From the NCBI GenBank assembly GCA_037953745.1, contig JBAKBP010004403.1:62001-126000 (forward strand): 64,000 bases of DNA. Reading direction: 5' to 3'. Positions within the stretch are counted from its first letter, which is position 1. Each line of letters starts with the position of its first letter. A program made the position numbers and the translations under genes. Shown here one piece after another: positions 51,358 through 61,922 of this stretch. The notes below the pieces were generated by a model. It was not told the origin of the DNA. It did no database searches and saw only the letters and a program-made list of their open reading frames with translations. This DNA is from Lithodes maja. Taxonomy: Eukaryota > Arthropoda > Malacostraca > Decapoda > Lithodidae.

Positions 51358-51795
51358 TCGGGGGTTCAATCCCAGACCGGGCGGAGACAAATTGGGCTTG
51401 TCTCCTTTCATGTGTTAGCCTCAGTTCACCTAGCTGTAAATAGGTACCTGGAATAAGTGGACGACGTTGTGACGTCCCATCTGGGGTTGGCAAAAATGGT
51501 ACAAGGCAGATGGGTATCATATGGTTCACCTAAGCTACTGGTCAACCTAAGCCTTCGGGTGAGACTGGTACCGTAGTGAGAATGGTACCATACAGATTAC
51601 CCCTAAGCCTTCGTTTCCAGATGTCGCCAATTGGCTAAAATACAGACTACACACACATCCACAGCCATTCCAACGATACATAAAACACTTAACATGCATT
51701 TCACGCAATACATTCCCAGTTAAGGAGGCGCGATAATAATGAGCTTAGCTCGCATTGCGTGGATTCCCCTTGACGAAACAAAACAAAGCAAAGTG
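51350..51795 (+). mobile_element. tRNA-derived SINE S1, copy a (head replaced by CA run)
   Basis: From GAGGGGTCGGGGGTTCAATC (box B) through GGAGACAAATTGGGCTTGTC, AATAGGTACCTGGAATAAGT and TACAAGGCAGATGGGTATCA to GCGTGGATTCCCCTTGACGA. The tRNA-like box A part, seen in copies b and d, is absent here. Confidence 0.8.
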
Positions 51796-51900
51796 AACAC
51801 ACATACACACACAAACATACACACACACACACACACACACACATACACACATACACACACATACACATACACATACACACACATACACATACACACACAC

Positions 51901-52378
51901 AGCCCGTAGCCTAGTAGGTAGCGCTCTCGTCTCACACACGAGGGATCGGGGTTCAATCCCCCGGCCGGGCGGAGACAAATTGGGCTTGTCTCCTTTCATG
52001 TGTTAGCCTCAGTTCACCTAGGTGTAAATAGGTACCTGGAATAAGTGGACGACGTTGTGACGTCCCATCTGGGGTTGGCAAAAATGGTACAAGGCGAGAT
52101 GGGTATCATATGGTTCACCTAAGCTACTGGTCAACCTAAGCTTCGGGTGAGACTGGTACCGTAGTGAGAATGGTATCATACAGATTAACCCTAAGCCTTC
52201 GTTTCCAGATGTCGCCAATTGGCTAAAATACAGACTACACACACATCCACAGCCATTCCAACGATACATAAACACTTAACATGCATTTCACGCAATACAT
52301 TCCCAGTTAAGGAGGCGCGATAATAATGAGCTTAGCTCGCATTGCGTGGATTCCCCTTGACGAAACAAGCAAGTGAAT
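51901..52378 (+). mobile_element. tRNA-derived SINE S1, copy b (complete)
   Basis: The head AGCCCGTAGCCTAGTAGGTA (box A-like) and GGGGTTCAATCCCCCGGCCG (box B) resemble a tRNA. A ~400-bp body and an end GATTCCCCTTGACGAAAC follow. It is preceded by (CA)n and followed by a CA-rich tract. Confidence 0.85.
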
Positions 52379-52436
52379 AACACACACACACATACACACA
52401 CACACGGTCACGTCGATCTAGTCACGATCTAGTTCA

Positions 52437-52759
52437 CGGTCACGGTGGCCGAGCGCGCTTAGTACTCTGTATTGGGAGCGCTAGCTCTGGTGTCGGGGGT
52501 TCAATCCCACGCGCCGGCAGGGGAAGTTTTCTCAAAAACTTTCCCTGGCCGTGAAGGCAAGGTCTGGACGGACCGCCTCGGGGGGCCCACAAAGTCTCCT
52601 GCCCACGTCCTACTCCTTCGGGAGTATGTATGCGCTCTCGTTAGCTGTCAGGATCAGTCTGTTGATCCATTAGGATAAGATCTAGGTTAAGTCTGTGTAT
52701 TTTCAGCCCATTGGCTGCCGGCTTGAAATAAACCGATTATTATTATTATTATTATTATT

Positions 52760-52760
<1 letters not shown>
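52437..52760 (+). mobile_element. tRNA-derived SINE S2 with (ATT)n tail
   Basis: CGGTGGCCGAGCGCGCTTAG (box A as in Leu/Ser tRNAs), GTCGGGGGTTCAATCCCACG (box B), a body with TTTCCCTGGCCGTGAAGGCA, and AATAAACCGATTATTATTAT at the end. The ATT tail is 52,735-52,760. Confidence 0.85.
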
Positions 52761-52790
<30 letters not shown>

Positions 52791-52819
52791 TGCACACACA
52801 CACACACATGCACACACAC

Positions 52820-52886
<67 letters not shown>

Positions 52887-52968
52887 TACATACACACACA
52901 CACACACATACACACACACACACACACACACATACACACACACACACATTTTTTTTTTTTTTTTTTCT
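52761..52968. repeat. (CA)n with CATA interruptions, then T run
   Basis: CA microsatellite 52,763-52,948; an 18-T run 52,949-52,966, which is the poly(A) tail of the LINE on the minus strand. Confidence 0.95.
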
Positions 52969-53462
52969 ATGTGATTGAGGGAGGCAAAAGGCATAACTGC
53001 CTACAGCGAGTGCCTCCCGCATAGTTGAAACAGTGACAGGGCCAAAATCAAGGGACGTTCGTGCCAAAATGCCTGGACACACGGAGTTTGAAGCAATTTA
53101 AGTCATAGGAAGAGGGAAAGACTGATTCTGGAGAGAGTTCCAGAGCTCAGATGTTGAGTAGAAGAAAGTTTGAGAGTAACGTTTCACTCTTGGGTTGGAG
53201 AGTTGCACAGAGTAGGGGTGGGATTGAGTTGCAAGACGGGTACCACGTGCCCTACGTAAAGGAGGTGGTATGCACTGGGATAGCTCTGAGGAACACTGAT
53301 TATTATAGTAGCGATAGAATAGCGAGAGAGATGCAACATTGCGGCGGAGAGAGAGAGATTGCAGAGAGTTGGTGAGTGGACGGGAGTTGATACGAAAGGC
53401 CTTCCTTTCAACTTTGTCTAGGAGAGCGGTGTGAGAGGAACCTCCCCACACATGTGAACAAT
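52949..53462 (-). pseudogene. Jockey-like LINE 3' fragment with poly(A) tail
   Basis: Minus strand: CSHVWGGSSHTALLDKVERK, FRINSRPLTNSLQSLSLRRN, VASLSLFYRYYNNQCSSELS and SELWNSLQNQSFPLPMT, then a stop. This is the C-terminal end of a Jockey-type ORF2. A further ~130 bp of 3' region ends in poly(A) (the T run at 52,949-52,966). It is 5'-truncated near 53,462. It may belong to the same family as the piece at 1-930, but the two do not overlap. Confidence 0.85.
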
Positions 53463-53654
53463 ACTCAATACAAGGGCATACATATACATACACACACACA
53501 TACACACATATACAGTATATGCAGTATATACTGTATACAGTATATAATACGATATTCATGTACACGTTCGAGTAAAATATCAATGCTTAGGATGGAGTTC
53601 ACATACACAATATTTTCCGTGTTCATTGCTCCCTGTTGCAGCATTTCGTAAACA

Positions 53655-53700
53655 CCCCCCCCCCCCCTCCCCCTCTACACTAGTGACCCTTTAGATATGG
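53655..53700. repeat. C-run
   Basis: A CCCCCCCCCCC-type homopolymer near 53,656-53,672. Confidence 0.8.
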
Positions 53701-53870
53701 TGCATTAAATTGTAGGTTTTATAATAGGTTAATAAAACAATACTAATGATATTAGTATACAAATCAGACACGCTCTATGTCGTATATGCATAATTATTCA
53801 CACACATAAGACACTCTTAGTAAGCGATTGTAACACAAATTAATTGATTTGGCATACTTGGGTAAATACA

Positions 53871-54089
53871 TTAACCAGTTCTGTATCGGCGGCGTCTTTT
53901 ATAATTAATTATCGGTATATTTTGACGATTTTGTGTAGTTTAAGAAAGATCTGTGTTAGTAAAAAGGATTAAATAAGATAGTCTGAAGCCTGTCAGTTGT
54001 CGGAGGCCCTATTTAAGCTGAAGAAACTAGTCTTATAGTAAGTAGCCAGAAAAAAGCTAAACGGACGTCATCGGTACTGAATGGGTTAA
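53871..54089 (+). mobile_element. MITE family D2, copy 2
   Basis: TTAACCAGTTCTGTATCGGC at the left; GACGTCATCGGTACTGAATG then GGTTAA at the right. It matches 29,865-30,075. The right TTAA is shared with the following family A copy. Confidence 0.85.
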
Positions 54090-54426
54090 GGGCAGATTTC
54101 CACCTGGAGGATTTTTTTCTGAACCTCTTTCTCCCTCATGTTTAGCCCCATTGCTTGTGAGATTTAAAGACGCTTGCCCCATTAGTTTGGCGATTTTAAG
54201 AACCCTCGCCCCATTTGTCAATTTTAAGACCATTCGTGCCATTTAGGTGTCGATTTTTTCCTGGCGAGCGATAGCGAGCCTGTAACATAATAATTTAAGG
54301 GGAACCGGCCTTCGGCCGGGACTTTTTCTACCGAAAAATGTACAAATTTATCTTGAAAGGGGGTCAAGGGAGAGTAATTTTAAGCTTGATGGAAGTCTAG
54401 GGAATTAACTAAAAACCTCCCCTTAA
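54086..54426 (+). mobile_element. MITE family A, complete
   Basis: TTAAGGGCAGATTTCCACCT to AAAACCTCCCCTTAA, with TTAA at both ends. Core CCTGGCGAGCGATAGCGAGCC; then GGCCTTCGGCCGGGAC and ACCGAAAAATGTACAAATTT. Confidence 0.9.
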
Positions 54427-54778
54427 CGACCGATATCCTATTACAACACTCACAACCTATTATGATACAATAATGTGGAATTTATAATAATCAGTATCAT
54501 CAACGTCGCTTTTCTCCTTTAGACACATAACGTTCAGAAGCTGAGTTGGCCAATCTCTGCTCACTATATGATCTCTTCTTTACACGTTCCTCTCTTCCCC
54601 CTTTCACCCGTTCTTCTATGCCAAGTTATTCTCCTACACACTTCTTCAAAACGGCCTCCCAGACCTATACAACATTTCCCTAGACAGTTTGGGCGCGGAG
54701 GTCGTTGCTTTGCCCTTATGTAGGCCATGTACGATAGATTTTTGGTTTTAATGTTTTGGTCATTGCTTAGCCCTTATA

Positions 54779-54863
54779 TGTACAGTATGTATCTATGTAT
54801 GTATGTATGTATGTATGTATGTATGTATGTATGTATGTACTCAGGCACATACCCAATGCATCC
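54779..54863 (-). repeat. (GTAT)n and left part of repeat R
   Basis: The GTAT tetranucleotide run 54,786-54,839 leads into ACTCAGGCACATACCC, the inverted end of repeat R. The rest of R resumes at 58,041 after LINE alpha. Confidence 0.8.
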
Positions 54864-54868
54864 CGAAG

Positions 54869-55001
54869 ACTATTAGGTACACATAGTACTATTAGGTACA
54901 CATAGTACTATTAGGTACACATAGTACTATTAGGTACACATAGTACTATTAGGTACACATAGTACTATTAGGTACACATAGTACTATTAGGTACACATAC
55001 C
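54869..55001. repeat. 19-bp tandem repeat, seven copies, at the LINE alpha head
   Basis: The unit ACTATTAGGTACACATAGT is repeated from 54,869 to 55,001, the last copy altered (ACATACCGTAGT). It directly precedes the ORF and lies inside the segment absent from other R copies, so it belongs to LINE alpha or arose at its 5' junction. Confidence 0.95.
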
Positions 55002-55030
55002 GTAGTACTCCAAACAATCCCTCCCCAATC

Positions 55031-58006
55031 TTGTTTGCAAATATCCAAGGCCTAAAAAATAGAACCACGAACAAAGTACCATTTATTAGGGGCCTGCTAG
55101 AAGAAGGAAACGCTATATTTGCGGCTCTCACAGAAACTCACATTAAAGATCAGCAAGATAGTGAGGTATGGATTCCTGGTTACAACCTACATAGGGCGGA
55201 CAGAACGCATAGATCACATGGAGGTGTAGCCTTGTACATACATGACTCACTGATATGTACTGAATTCCTAAATAACAGTAATGAAGTGGTGGAAATACTT
55301 GGAGTTAAAATAGAATCCCTAAATTTAGCAGTTATTGTTACATACAGGCCTCCAGACTCATCCCGAGAAGAATTCAAAACCCAGCTCAACAAAATAAAAT
55401 CAGAAGTGGAAACCCTGGGGAACCCAACACCAAATATTATATGGCTAGGAGACTTTAACCTACCAAACATTAAATGGAGACAACTAGAAAACCAGTTAGT
55501 GGCAAATAACACCGGAGAAGCAAATACTAATACGAGAGAGCTTTTTGAACTTTGTGATTTTTTTAGTCTTACCCAACATATTGCTGAACCCACACGGGAA
55601 AACAATATCTTAGACCTGGTCTTCACTAACAACGACTCTCTAGTACACAGCATTAACATATCGGACACAACATACTCAGATCATAAATTAATTGAGATAA
55701 AAAAAAACTTAGAAAGTGTACAGACAACCTCAGAATCGAGAACAAAAACCGGCCCCTTCAGTAAATTTAACTTCAATAACAAAAACATTAGGTGGGAAGA
55801 GGTAAATCAAGAAATGGAGGAAATAGACTGGGAAAATTTAATGGATAACCTGACACCAGCAGAATGTCTAGTCTTAATAACAGAAACCATGACCCAAATC
55901 TGTAGCCACCATATACCTGCAAGACAAACAAAACGAAGAAGCAAACAAGATCGGGAAAGGAGGAGGCTGTACAGAAGAAGAAAATTACTCACACAAAGAC
56001 GCACACATCAAAATCTACAGGATAGGCAAAAGGTCGAAATAGATAGAGAAATTGTGGAAATTGAACAAAGGCTAAGAATATCATATGAACTACAACATAT
56101 GGAAGAGGAGAGGAAAGCTATTGCAGGTATAAAGGAAAATTCCAAATACTTCTTTTCATACGCCAAACAAAAGGCTAAAACAACATCAAACATCGGCCCA
56201 CTGAGCAAAGGGGACGGCTCTTTCACAGGGGACAAAAAGGAAATGAGCGAACTCTTAAGCAGGCAGTATGAAATGGCATTCAGTGAGCCTGATGAAACAA
56301 AAGTCATCAGAGACCAAAATATATTTTTCATGGAAACCTCCCCCACGGAAACCCCTCAGATGCTGCATATTGATTTCGGTCCAAAAGACATAGAAGAGGC
56401 CATTTCCAACATGCCATCCCACTCGGCACCAGGCCCGGACTCTTGGAATTCGATCCTAATGAAAAAATGTAAGGAAAACCTCTCAAAACCCCTGGCTATA
56501 ATGTGGAGAAGGAGTCTAGACACTGGTGACATACCAGATAGCTTGAAAAACGCAATAATTGCCCCACTGCATAAAGGAGGGAGTAAAGCACTACCAAAAA
56601 ACTACCGCCCGGTAGCTCTAACCTCTCACATCATTAAAGTTTTCGAGCAAGTCCTGCGAAGCAAAATTTCAACATTCATGGAGACAAATGAACTACACAA
56701 CACCGGTCAACATGGGTTCAGAGCGGGAAGATCATGTCTCTCACAACTTTTGGAACACTATGACAAAATTCTTAAAGCGCTAGAAGAAAAGAAAAACGTG
56801 GATGTCATTTACACCGATTTTGCTAAGGCATTTGATAAATGTGACCATGGTATAATAGCCCACAAACTGAAAGCAAAAGGTATAACTGGGAAAATCGGAC
56901 GGTGGATATACAATTTCCTCGTAAACCGAAAACAATCGGTAGCAGTAAACCAAGTCACTTCTGAGCCTTCGGATGTCAAAAGCTCAGTGCCCCAAGGAAC
57001 AGTGCTAGCGCCCCTTCTGTTCCTCATACTAATTTGCGACATAGATACCAACACCAGACACAGTACGGTGTCGTCTTTTGCTGATGACAAAAAATTAAGC
57101 AAGATAGTAAACACACAAGAGGACACGGGCCGACTGCAGGAAGACATGAATGTAGTGTTCCAGTGGACCAGGGAAAACAACATGCAATTCAATGAGGAAA
57201 AATTCCAATTAATACGGTACGGAGATAATAATGGTGTTAAAGAAATTACAAATTACTTAACAGAATCTAACCACATAATAGAACGGAAAGACAGTGTGAA
57301 AGACCTTGGGGTATTAATGTCTGAAAATATGGGTTTCAAAGTACATAACCAGGTCAAAGTGGCGGCTGCGAAACGTCTAACGGGTTGGATTCTGCGTACT
57401 TTTAAAACACGCGGTGAATTGCCTATGATAACGCTCTTCAAATCTCTAGTGCTACCGCGGCTGGAATACTGTAGCGTATTAACATCCCCATACAAAGCAG
57501 GTGAAATAAATGACGTAGAGAGTGTACAAAGAAATTTCACTTCGCATATAAGTTCGATAAAACATCTACACTATTGGGAGCGTTTAAGAGCACTGAATCT
57601 GTATTCACTGGAACGTAGAAGAGAACGTTACCGGTACCTAATAATATACACGTGGAAAATCGCAGAGGGTTTAGTACCAAACCTACATACTCCGATAGTC
57701 ATGAAATTCAGTGATAGGAGAGGCTGGGAATGCGAAATCCCCCGGATGAATAACAGGGGTGCTATGGGCTCTCTGCGAGAGGGCTGGTTATCACACAGAG
57801 GCCCACGTCTCTTCAACAAACTCCCACGGCGAGTAAGAGACATGAGGGACATCTCGTTAGACAACTTCAAGAGAGCCCTAGATGTCGAACTGCAAAAAGT
57901 GCCAGACGAGCCCATCCTCGCAAGGGAGCGAGCTGTCGCTTCAAACAGTCTACTGCACCAAATCACCACCCATAACGAGGGGCGTCGCGCTCCTTGGTGC
58001 CGCTAG
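55031..58006 (+). CDS. LINE alpha ORF2: endonuclease-reverse transcriptase
   Basis: The frame is open from upstream of 55,031, where the codon is TTG, so the native start is not defined. Endonuclease: LFANIQGLKNRTTNKVPFIR, ALTETHIK, IIWLGDFNLPNIKWRQ, NNILDLVFT and YSDHKLIEI. RT: NAIIAPLHKGGSKALPKNYR, IYTDFAKAFDKCDHGIIAHK, SSVPQGTVLAPLLFLILICD and SSFADDKKLS. C-terminal CR1-like block: YWERLRALNLYSLERRRERY and GPRLFNKLPRRVRDM. The RT box is FADDK rather than the usual FADDT, with both Asp kept. No internal stop occurs over about 990 codons. No ORF1 is present upstream, so the copy is 5'-incomplete. Confidence 0.92.
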   Translation: MFANIQGLKNRTTNKVPFIRGLLEEGNAIFAALTETHIKDQQDSEVWIPGYNLHRADRTHRSHGGVALYIHDSLICTEFLNNSNEVVEILGVKIESLNLAVIVTYRPPDSSREEFKTQLNKIKSEVETLGNPTPNIIWLGDFNLPNIKWRQLENQLVANNTGEANTNTRELFELCDFFSLTQHIAEPTRENNILDLVFTNNDSLVHSINISDTTYSDHKLIEIKKNLESVQTTSESRTKTGPFSKFNFNNKNIRWEEVNQEMEEIDWENLMDNLTPAECLVLITETMTQICSHHIPARQTKRRSKQDRERRRLYRRRKLLTQRRTHQNLQDRQKVEIDREIVEIEQRLRISYELQHMEEERKAIAGIKENSKYFFSYAKQKAKTTSNIGPLSKGDGSFTGDKKEMSELLSRQYEMAFSEPDETKVIRDQNIFFMETSPTETPQMLHIDFGPKDIEEAISNMPSHSAPGPDSWNSILMKKCKENLSKPLAIMWRRSLDTGDIPDSLKNAIIAPLHKGGSKALPKNYRPVALTSHIIKVFEQVLRSKISTFMETNELHNTGQHGFRAGRSCLSQLLEHYDKILKALEEKKNVDVIYTDFAKAFDKCDHGIIAHKLKAKGITGKIGRWIYNFLVNRKQSVAVNQVTSEPSDVKSSVPQGTVLAPLLFLILICDIDTNTRHSTVSSFADDKKLSKIVNTQEDTGRLQEDMNVVFQWTRENNMQFNEEKFQLIRYGDNNGVKEITNYLTESNHIIERKDSVKDLGVLMSENMGFKVHNQVKVAAAKRLTGWILRTFKTRGELPMITLFKSLVLPRLEYCSVLTSPYKAGEINDVESVQRNFTSHISSIKHLHYWERLRALNLYSLERRRERYRYLIIYTWKIAEGLVPNLHTPIVMKFSDRRGWECEIPRMNNRGAMGSLREGWLSHRGPRLFNKLPRRVRDMRDISLDNFKRALDVELQKVPDEPILARERAVASNSLLHQITTHNEGRRAPWCR

Positions 58007-58040
58007 AGGAGCGGCGAACACATCCAAAGGTATCCAAAGG
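58007..58040 (+). mobile_element. LINE alpha 3' end with ATCCAAAGGT tail
   Basis: After the stop codon only about 14 bp of UTR precede two ATCCAAAGGT units, then repeat R resumes with ATAGCTGGGAGTGG. Confidence 0.88.
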
Positions 58041-58170
58041 TATAGCTGGGAGTGGCCGACTCGAGACAGAGCCCGAACAGAAACAACATTTAAAGTTCCA
58101 ATTCTTAGGGATCGGGACCACTTTCGCGTTCCCTCGCTGCTTTCTCTGTCTCGTTTAGTAGGTGAACTTT
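58041..58170 (-). repeat. Repeat R, right part
   Basis: AGCTGGGAGTGGCCGACTCG, ACAGAGCCCGAACAGAAACA and TCTGTCTCGTTTAGTAGGTG match repeat R in inverted orientation and continue the part at 54,841-54,863. Confidence 0.82.
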
Positions 58171-58262
58171 ATATACGATAGAAGTTTGGTGTTAATGTTT
58201 AGGCGCGAAGGGCGTTGCCCTTTATATATGCGATAGAATTTTGGTTATATTTAATGATAATG

Positions 58263-58345
58263 TCCGACAGGTTGGGAGAGAGGTATCCTGACCAGGATTC
58301 GAACCCACTCACTCCAGGTATATTTGGGAGACTTGGGCACCGTAA
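58263..58345 (-). mobile_element. tRNA-like fragment (S5)
   Basis: The plus strand has ACCAGGATTCGAACCCACTC, the reverse complement of a GGTTCGAATCC box B, with GGTGTGGTTACGGTGCCCAA upstream on the minus strand as a box A-like block. The acceptor stem does not close, so it is probably a SINE remnant. Confidence 0.45.
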
Positions 58346-58349
58346 CCAC

Positions 58350-60170
58350 ACCCACACACTGTTACGGCTGGATCGGCAATACATATTCGGGATTCTTGAT
58401 CGTAGGACAGAAATGGCTTATGTGACAACGACACGCTCGATTCCAGTCCCAAATACTATATGCTCCAGACAACAAAAGCACCAACGCCCTACAGAGTTAT
58501 CGTCTATGGTAACGAGGTACCTTAACTCGGCGAAAGTGTACAACAGGGGTAGGCTATGAGGCTAAACTCCCTCAGACATTTATAGGTTACGTTATTACTA
58601 AAGAAATGCAATACTCAAGAAACTACGTTAATATTAAGCCTCTAATAATGTAGAATAGAAGCAGGCTAAAGGTATGACAGTGAAATGCTAAATGACAAAT
58701 GTACACGCCTACTTGAAAGCGCGTGCACTAGAATAACTGTCCCCTACTAACATGCACTAGCATGTAGCATACAAGATGTTCATGATCCAGTAGATACCTA
58801 ATAATACACATGGAAGGAACATAAATAGTAGTCACTTATTATAAGAATGAATCTATACTTGGAATAACTAAAAGGTTGCAGGCAACAGTACTGCGCCGGT
58901 AGCCTACTACCGCATAGGCTACTTCGCTTCTCTCACTCTGTCTCCCCTCTGAGTCCGTATGCGCCCTACGCAATAGAACTCCGGAAACAGCAGCAAAACG
59001 ACAGTGCAGTTAATTGATACATGAAAGTATTAATAGTGTTGTCTTGTGTGTGAGTAATGTGTATTGTAAAGTGTTACATACATAAACTTAAAGAGAGCTG
59101 CAATGCATAGTAAAATAAAGATATCACCCACTCATCATCCCCATGTGTTCTAGCTAGCAGGCCAAGTCACAGGAACAACGAGTCCCAGCACCGAAAGCGA
59201 GAACCCAGGAAAAGACTGCAGAGAACACAAGGACAGATAAATTACGTTACTCTACTATACCGGCACTGCGAGCGAGCTGTAGTCTCTGGTACTACACTCG
59301 CTCCTGGCTCGGTAGGCAAATCAAGGCTAAGTCCTCGCCCCTCTACAGACAACGCCTGGGCATGGTCGGGCTCTTACACATGGCACTAGTCTAGTCACAA
59401 ATTGGATGATGAGCTGGGCATATAACTCGTGAACATGTAGAACGTTCACCAACTATCCTCATCAAGAAGATCGCTGTTCACATTAACCCCTTAAATCTAA
59501 TACATGTAAATATATGCTTGTCCTAAGAGTAATACGAGAGGTGAGTGCTGAAACTCCTTTAGGACCTCAAGGGAAGGTTATGCATTTAAATAGAGAGAAG
59601 AATGAAATGAGAGTAATGTCGTCAGAGAGAAAGAGTGCAACCGTGAGAAGTTGGGAGAGAGGGCAAGGGATGTTAGAATCTCAAAGGTTCTAGGCAACCT
59701 GATCATGGAACACACAGCGAGCCTCCAGGCAATGTGCAGCACGACAACATGGGCAGCCCAGGCAGCATAGGCAGGCGGCAATGGACTACCAACCCTGTCG
59801 CACCTAGCTATAAGCGCAGGGCTGCCAACCGGTCCATACGTCTGGCAACCACCCCTCCGGCAGCGTGGCGCATTGCTACCCTCTCGCTCTGAAGTCTAAC
59901 TCACTCTCTCTCTCTGAATTCCTATTGTCTTATCTATCAACTTCTCTATTGATCCTACATATTAAATGGAAGGTCTCGACATGGCTTAAAACAAAACCCA
60001 CCACTGGTTAGCACATGACGAGACCTTTGCAGAGATACAAAGAACATAGTTATACGTTGTCACACTCAATATAAGCAGCCAGCACGGTACAGCGGTAAAG
60101 CGGTAGCGCACCGTGGCGGTACAGTGGAGTACCAAGGAGTACAATCAGGTTAAGTTGCCACGCACTGGGT
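58350..60170. other. About 1.8 kb without recognised genes or repeat copies
   Basis: Six-frame reading gives only short, compositionally ordinary ORFs (longest about 115 codons, in 58.2-58.6 kb, partly over S5). No splice-supported exon with recognisable protein is seen. This is the longest apparently single-copy stretch in the window. Confidence 0.5.
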
Positions 60171-60177
60171 GCGTCAC

Positions 60178-60218
<41 letters not shown>

Positions 60219-60285
60219 ATACATAACACACACACACACACTCATACATCACACTCACACACACACACACACACACTCAATCAGC
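60178..60285. repeat. (CA)n microsatellite with CATA/CTCA interruptions
   Basis: CA runs 60,178-60,216, 60,228-60,241 and 60,255-60,276, separated by short ACTCATACATMACAC words. Confidence 0.95.
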
Positions 60286-60360
60286 ATTAGCAGAATTGGG
60301 TAGGTATAGCCGAGATATCATAGCATTGGGTCACATGTAGCACTTTGGTTCAATACTCGG

Positions 60361-60580
60361 TTAACTCTTTCACGCATTTACGCCGCAGAGGTTGCCAAAT
60401 TAGCAATAAGAAATAGAGTTCTCTCACGCTTATAATTACCTCTCCAAAATTAGTTTTCTGCCCACAGCTGTAGAGGTTGAAGTAACTAAACTAAAGGTTT
60501 GTAAATAGGCCTGATGGTAACAAAGGCTTTAAAGTATCCCTAATAGGCTCAAAATCGCGTCATAAGCGTGAAAGGGTTAA
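60361..60580 (+). mobile_element. MITE family D1, complete single-copy form
   Basis: TTAACTCTTTCACGCATTTA to CGTGAAAGGGTTAA, TTAA at both ends. The interior AGAGGTTGAAGTAACTAAAC, GGCTTTAAAGTATCCCTAAT occurs once, giving 220 bp. It is the reference for the expanded element at 37,481-39,498. Confidence 0.9.
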
Positions 60581-60962
60581 TGGGGGTCACCGTTTTTTGT
60601 TTTATCTTTCTCTCCTTTTCTCTCTTTCCCTGGCTTGTATCCATTCGGCCCCATTCAGTCAACTGTTTTATGACGTTTATCCCCATCCAGGTATCGATTT
60701 CTTCCTGACGAGCGATAGCGAGCCAGCATTGTATGAAGAAATCTGGCTTCGCCGGAGACATTTTTTCTATCGAAAAATTTACAAATTTAGCTTGCTGGCA
60801 AAACAAAAATATATATATGCTGGCTCGCTACCGCTCGCCAGGAAAATAGTGACACCTGGATGGGGGTAAACGTCTTAAAACAGTAGGCTGAGTGGGGTCG
60901 AATGGATACACGCCAAACAGACAGGGAGAGAAAGAGAAAACAAGCGAAGTGGGCTCTCTTAA
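60577..60962 (+). mobile_element. MITE family B, complete
   Basis: It starts TTAATGGGGGTCACCG, sharing TTAA with D1, and ends GTGGGCTCTCTTAA. Inverted arms GGCTTGTATCCATTCGGCCC..CTGACGAGCGATAGCGAGCC and GGCTCGCTACCGCTCGCCAG..GGTCGAATGGATACACGCC. The central stem TCTGGCTTCGCCGGAGA is present. Confidence 0.88.
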
Positions 60963-61357
60963 TCTGGATACTGGTCTAGGGCGGAAAAGCAGTTGCAATT
61001 AAGTTAAGCTATGCTAAATCTATTAACCCTTTGGCTGCGGCTATGTTTGGGCTATTTAGGGCATATTCAGGCACTCCTGAATGAAAAATCAAGCATCTGC
61101 ATTAAATGAAGTGTATTCTGCCGAAAACAAGGCGAAAATAGCTTCAAAATGACACCAGAACGGACCCTATACGTGGTCTGGTTCACCCTCAGGGGGTTTT
61201 GCAGTGGTCCCAGTGAAACGCGGGAACCCCGCTATTATGTAACACTCGCTCGCTTGGCTACACTGGTGAGAGAGACCCGCGCGAGACACAGCCTAGCTCA
61301 GTGAGCCGCTCTGAGGGTCGGAGGTGGGCCCCTCACGCTACATGGTTGATTATGGTG
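60963..61357. other. Unassigned stretch
   Basis: No gene or known repeat copy. TGGTTCACCCTCAGGGGG and GGGACC-type words are GC-richer than the surroundings. Confidence 0.45.
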
Positions 61358-61359
61358 TT

Positions 61360-61837
61360 ATTCACTTGCTTGTTTCGTCAAGGGGAATCCACGCAATGCG
61401 AGCTAAGCTCATTATTATCGCGCCTCCTTAACTGGGAATGTATTGCGTGAAATGCATGTTAAGTGTTTATGTATCGTTGGAATGGCTGTGGATGTGTGTG
61501 TAGTCTGTATTTTAGCCAATTGGCGACATCTGGAAACGAAGGCTTAGGGTTAATCTGTATGGTACCATTCTCACTACGGTACCAGTCTCACCCGAAGGCT
61601 TAGGTTGACCAGTAGCTTAGGTGAACCATATGATACCCATCTCGCCTTGTACCATTTTTGCCAACCCCAGATGGGACGTCACAACGTCGTCCACTTATTC
61701 CAGGTACCTATTTACAGCTAGGTGAACTGAGGCTAACACATGAAAGGAGACAAGCCCAATTTGTCTCCGCCCGGCCGGGGGATTGAACCCCCGATCCCTC
61801 GTGTGTGAGACGAGAGCGCTACCTACTAGGCTACGGG
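61360..61837 (-). mobile_element. tRNA-derived SINE S1, copy c
   Basis: Inverted copy of 51,901-52,378, ending with CTACCTACTAGGCTACGGG (box A-like end). It directly abuts a (GT)n run at 61,838-61,921, again placing a CA tract (reading the SINE strand) just 5' of its head. Confidence 0.87.

Positions 61838-61921
<84 letters not shown>
61838..61921. repeat. (GT)n microsatellite
   Basis: Pure GT run of about 80 bp. Confidence 0.97.

Positions 61922-61922
<1 letters not shown>

Noticed and set aside
51901..51970. Functional tRNA gene
   Set aside because: Box A and B are present but the acceptor stem does not close and the sequence is the head of a ~480-bp repeated SINE. The same reasoning rejects tRNA calls at 12.3, 21.2, 21.85, 33.7, 52.45 and 58.3 kb.
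58215..58559. 114-codon plus-strand ORF
   Set aside because: Its first part overlaps a tRNA-like repeat and no domain is recognisable; likely chance.
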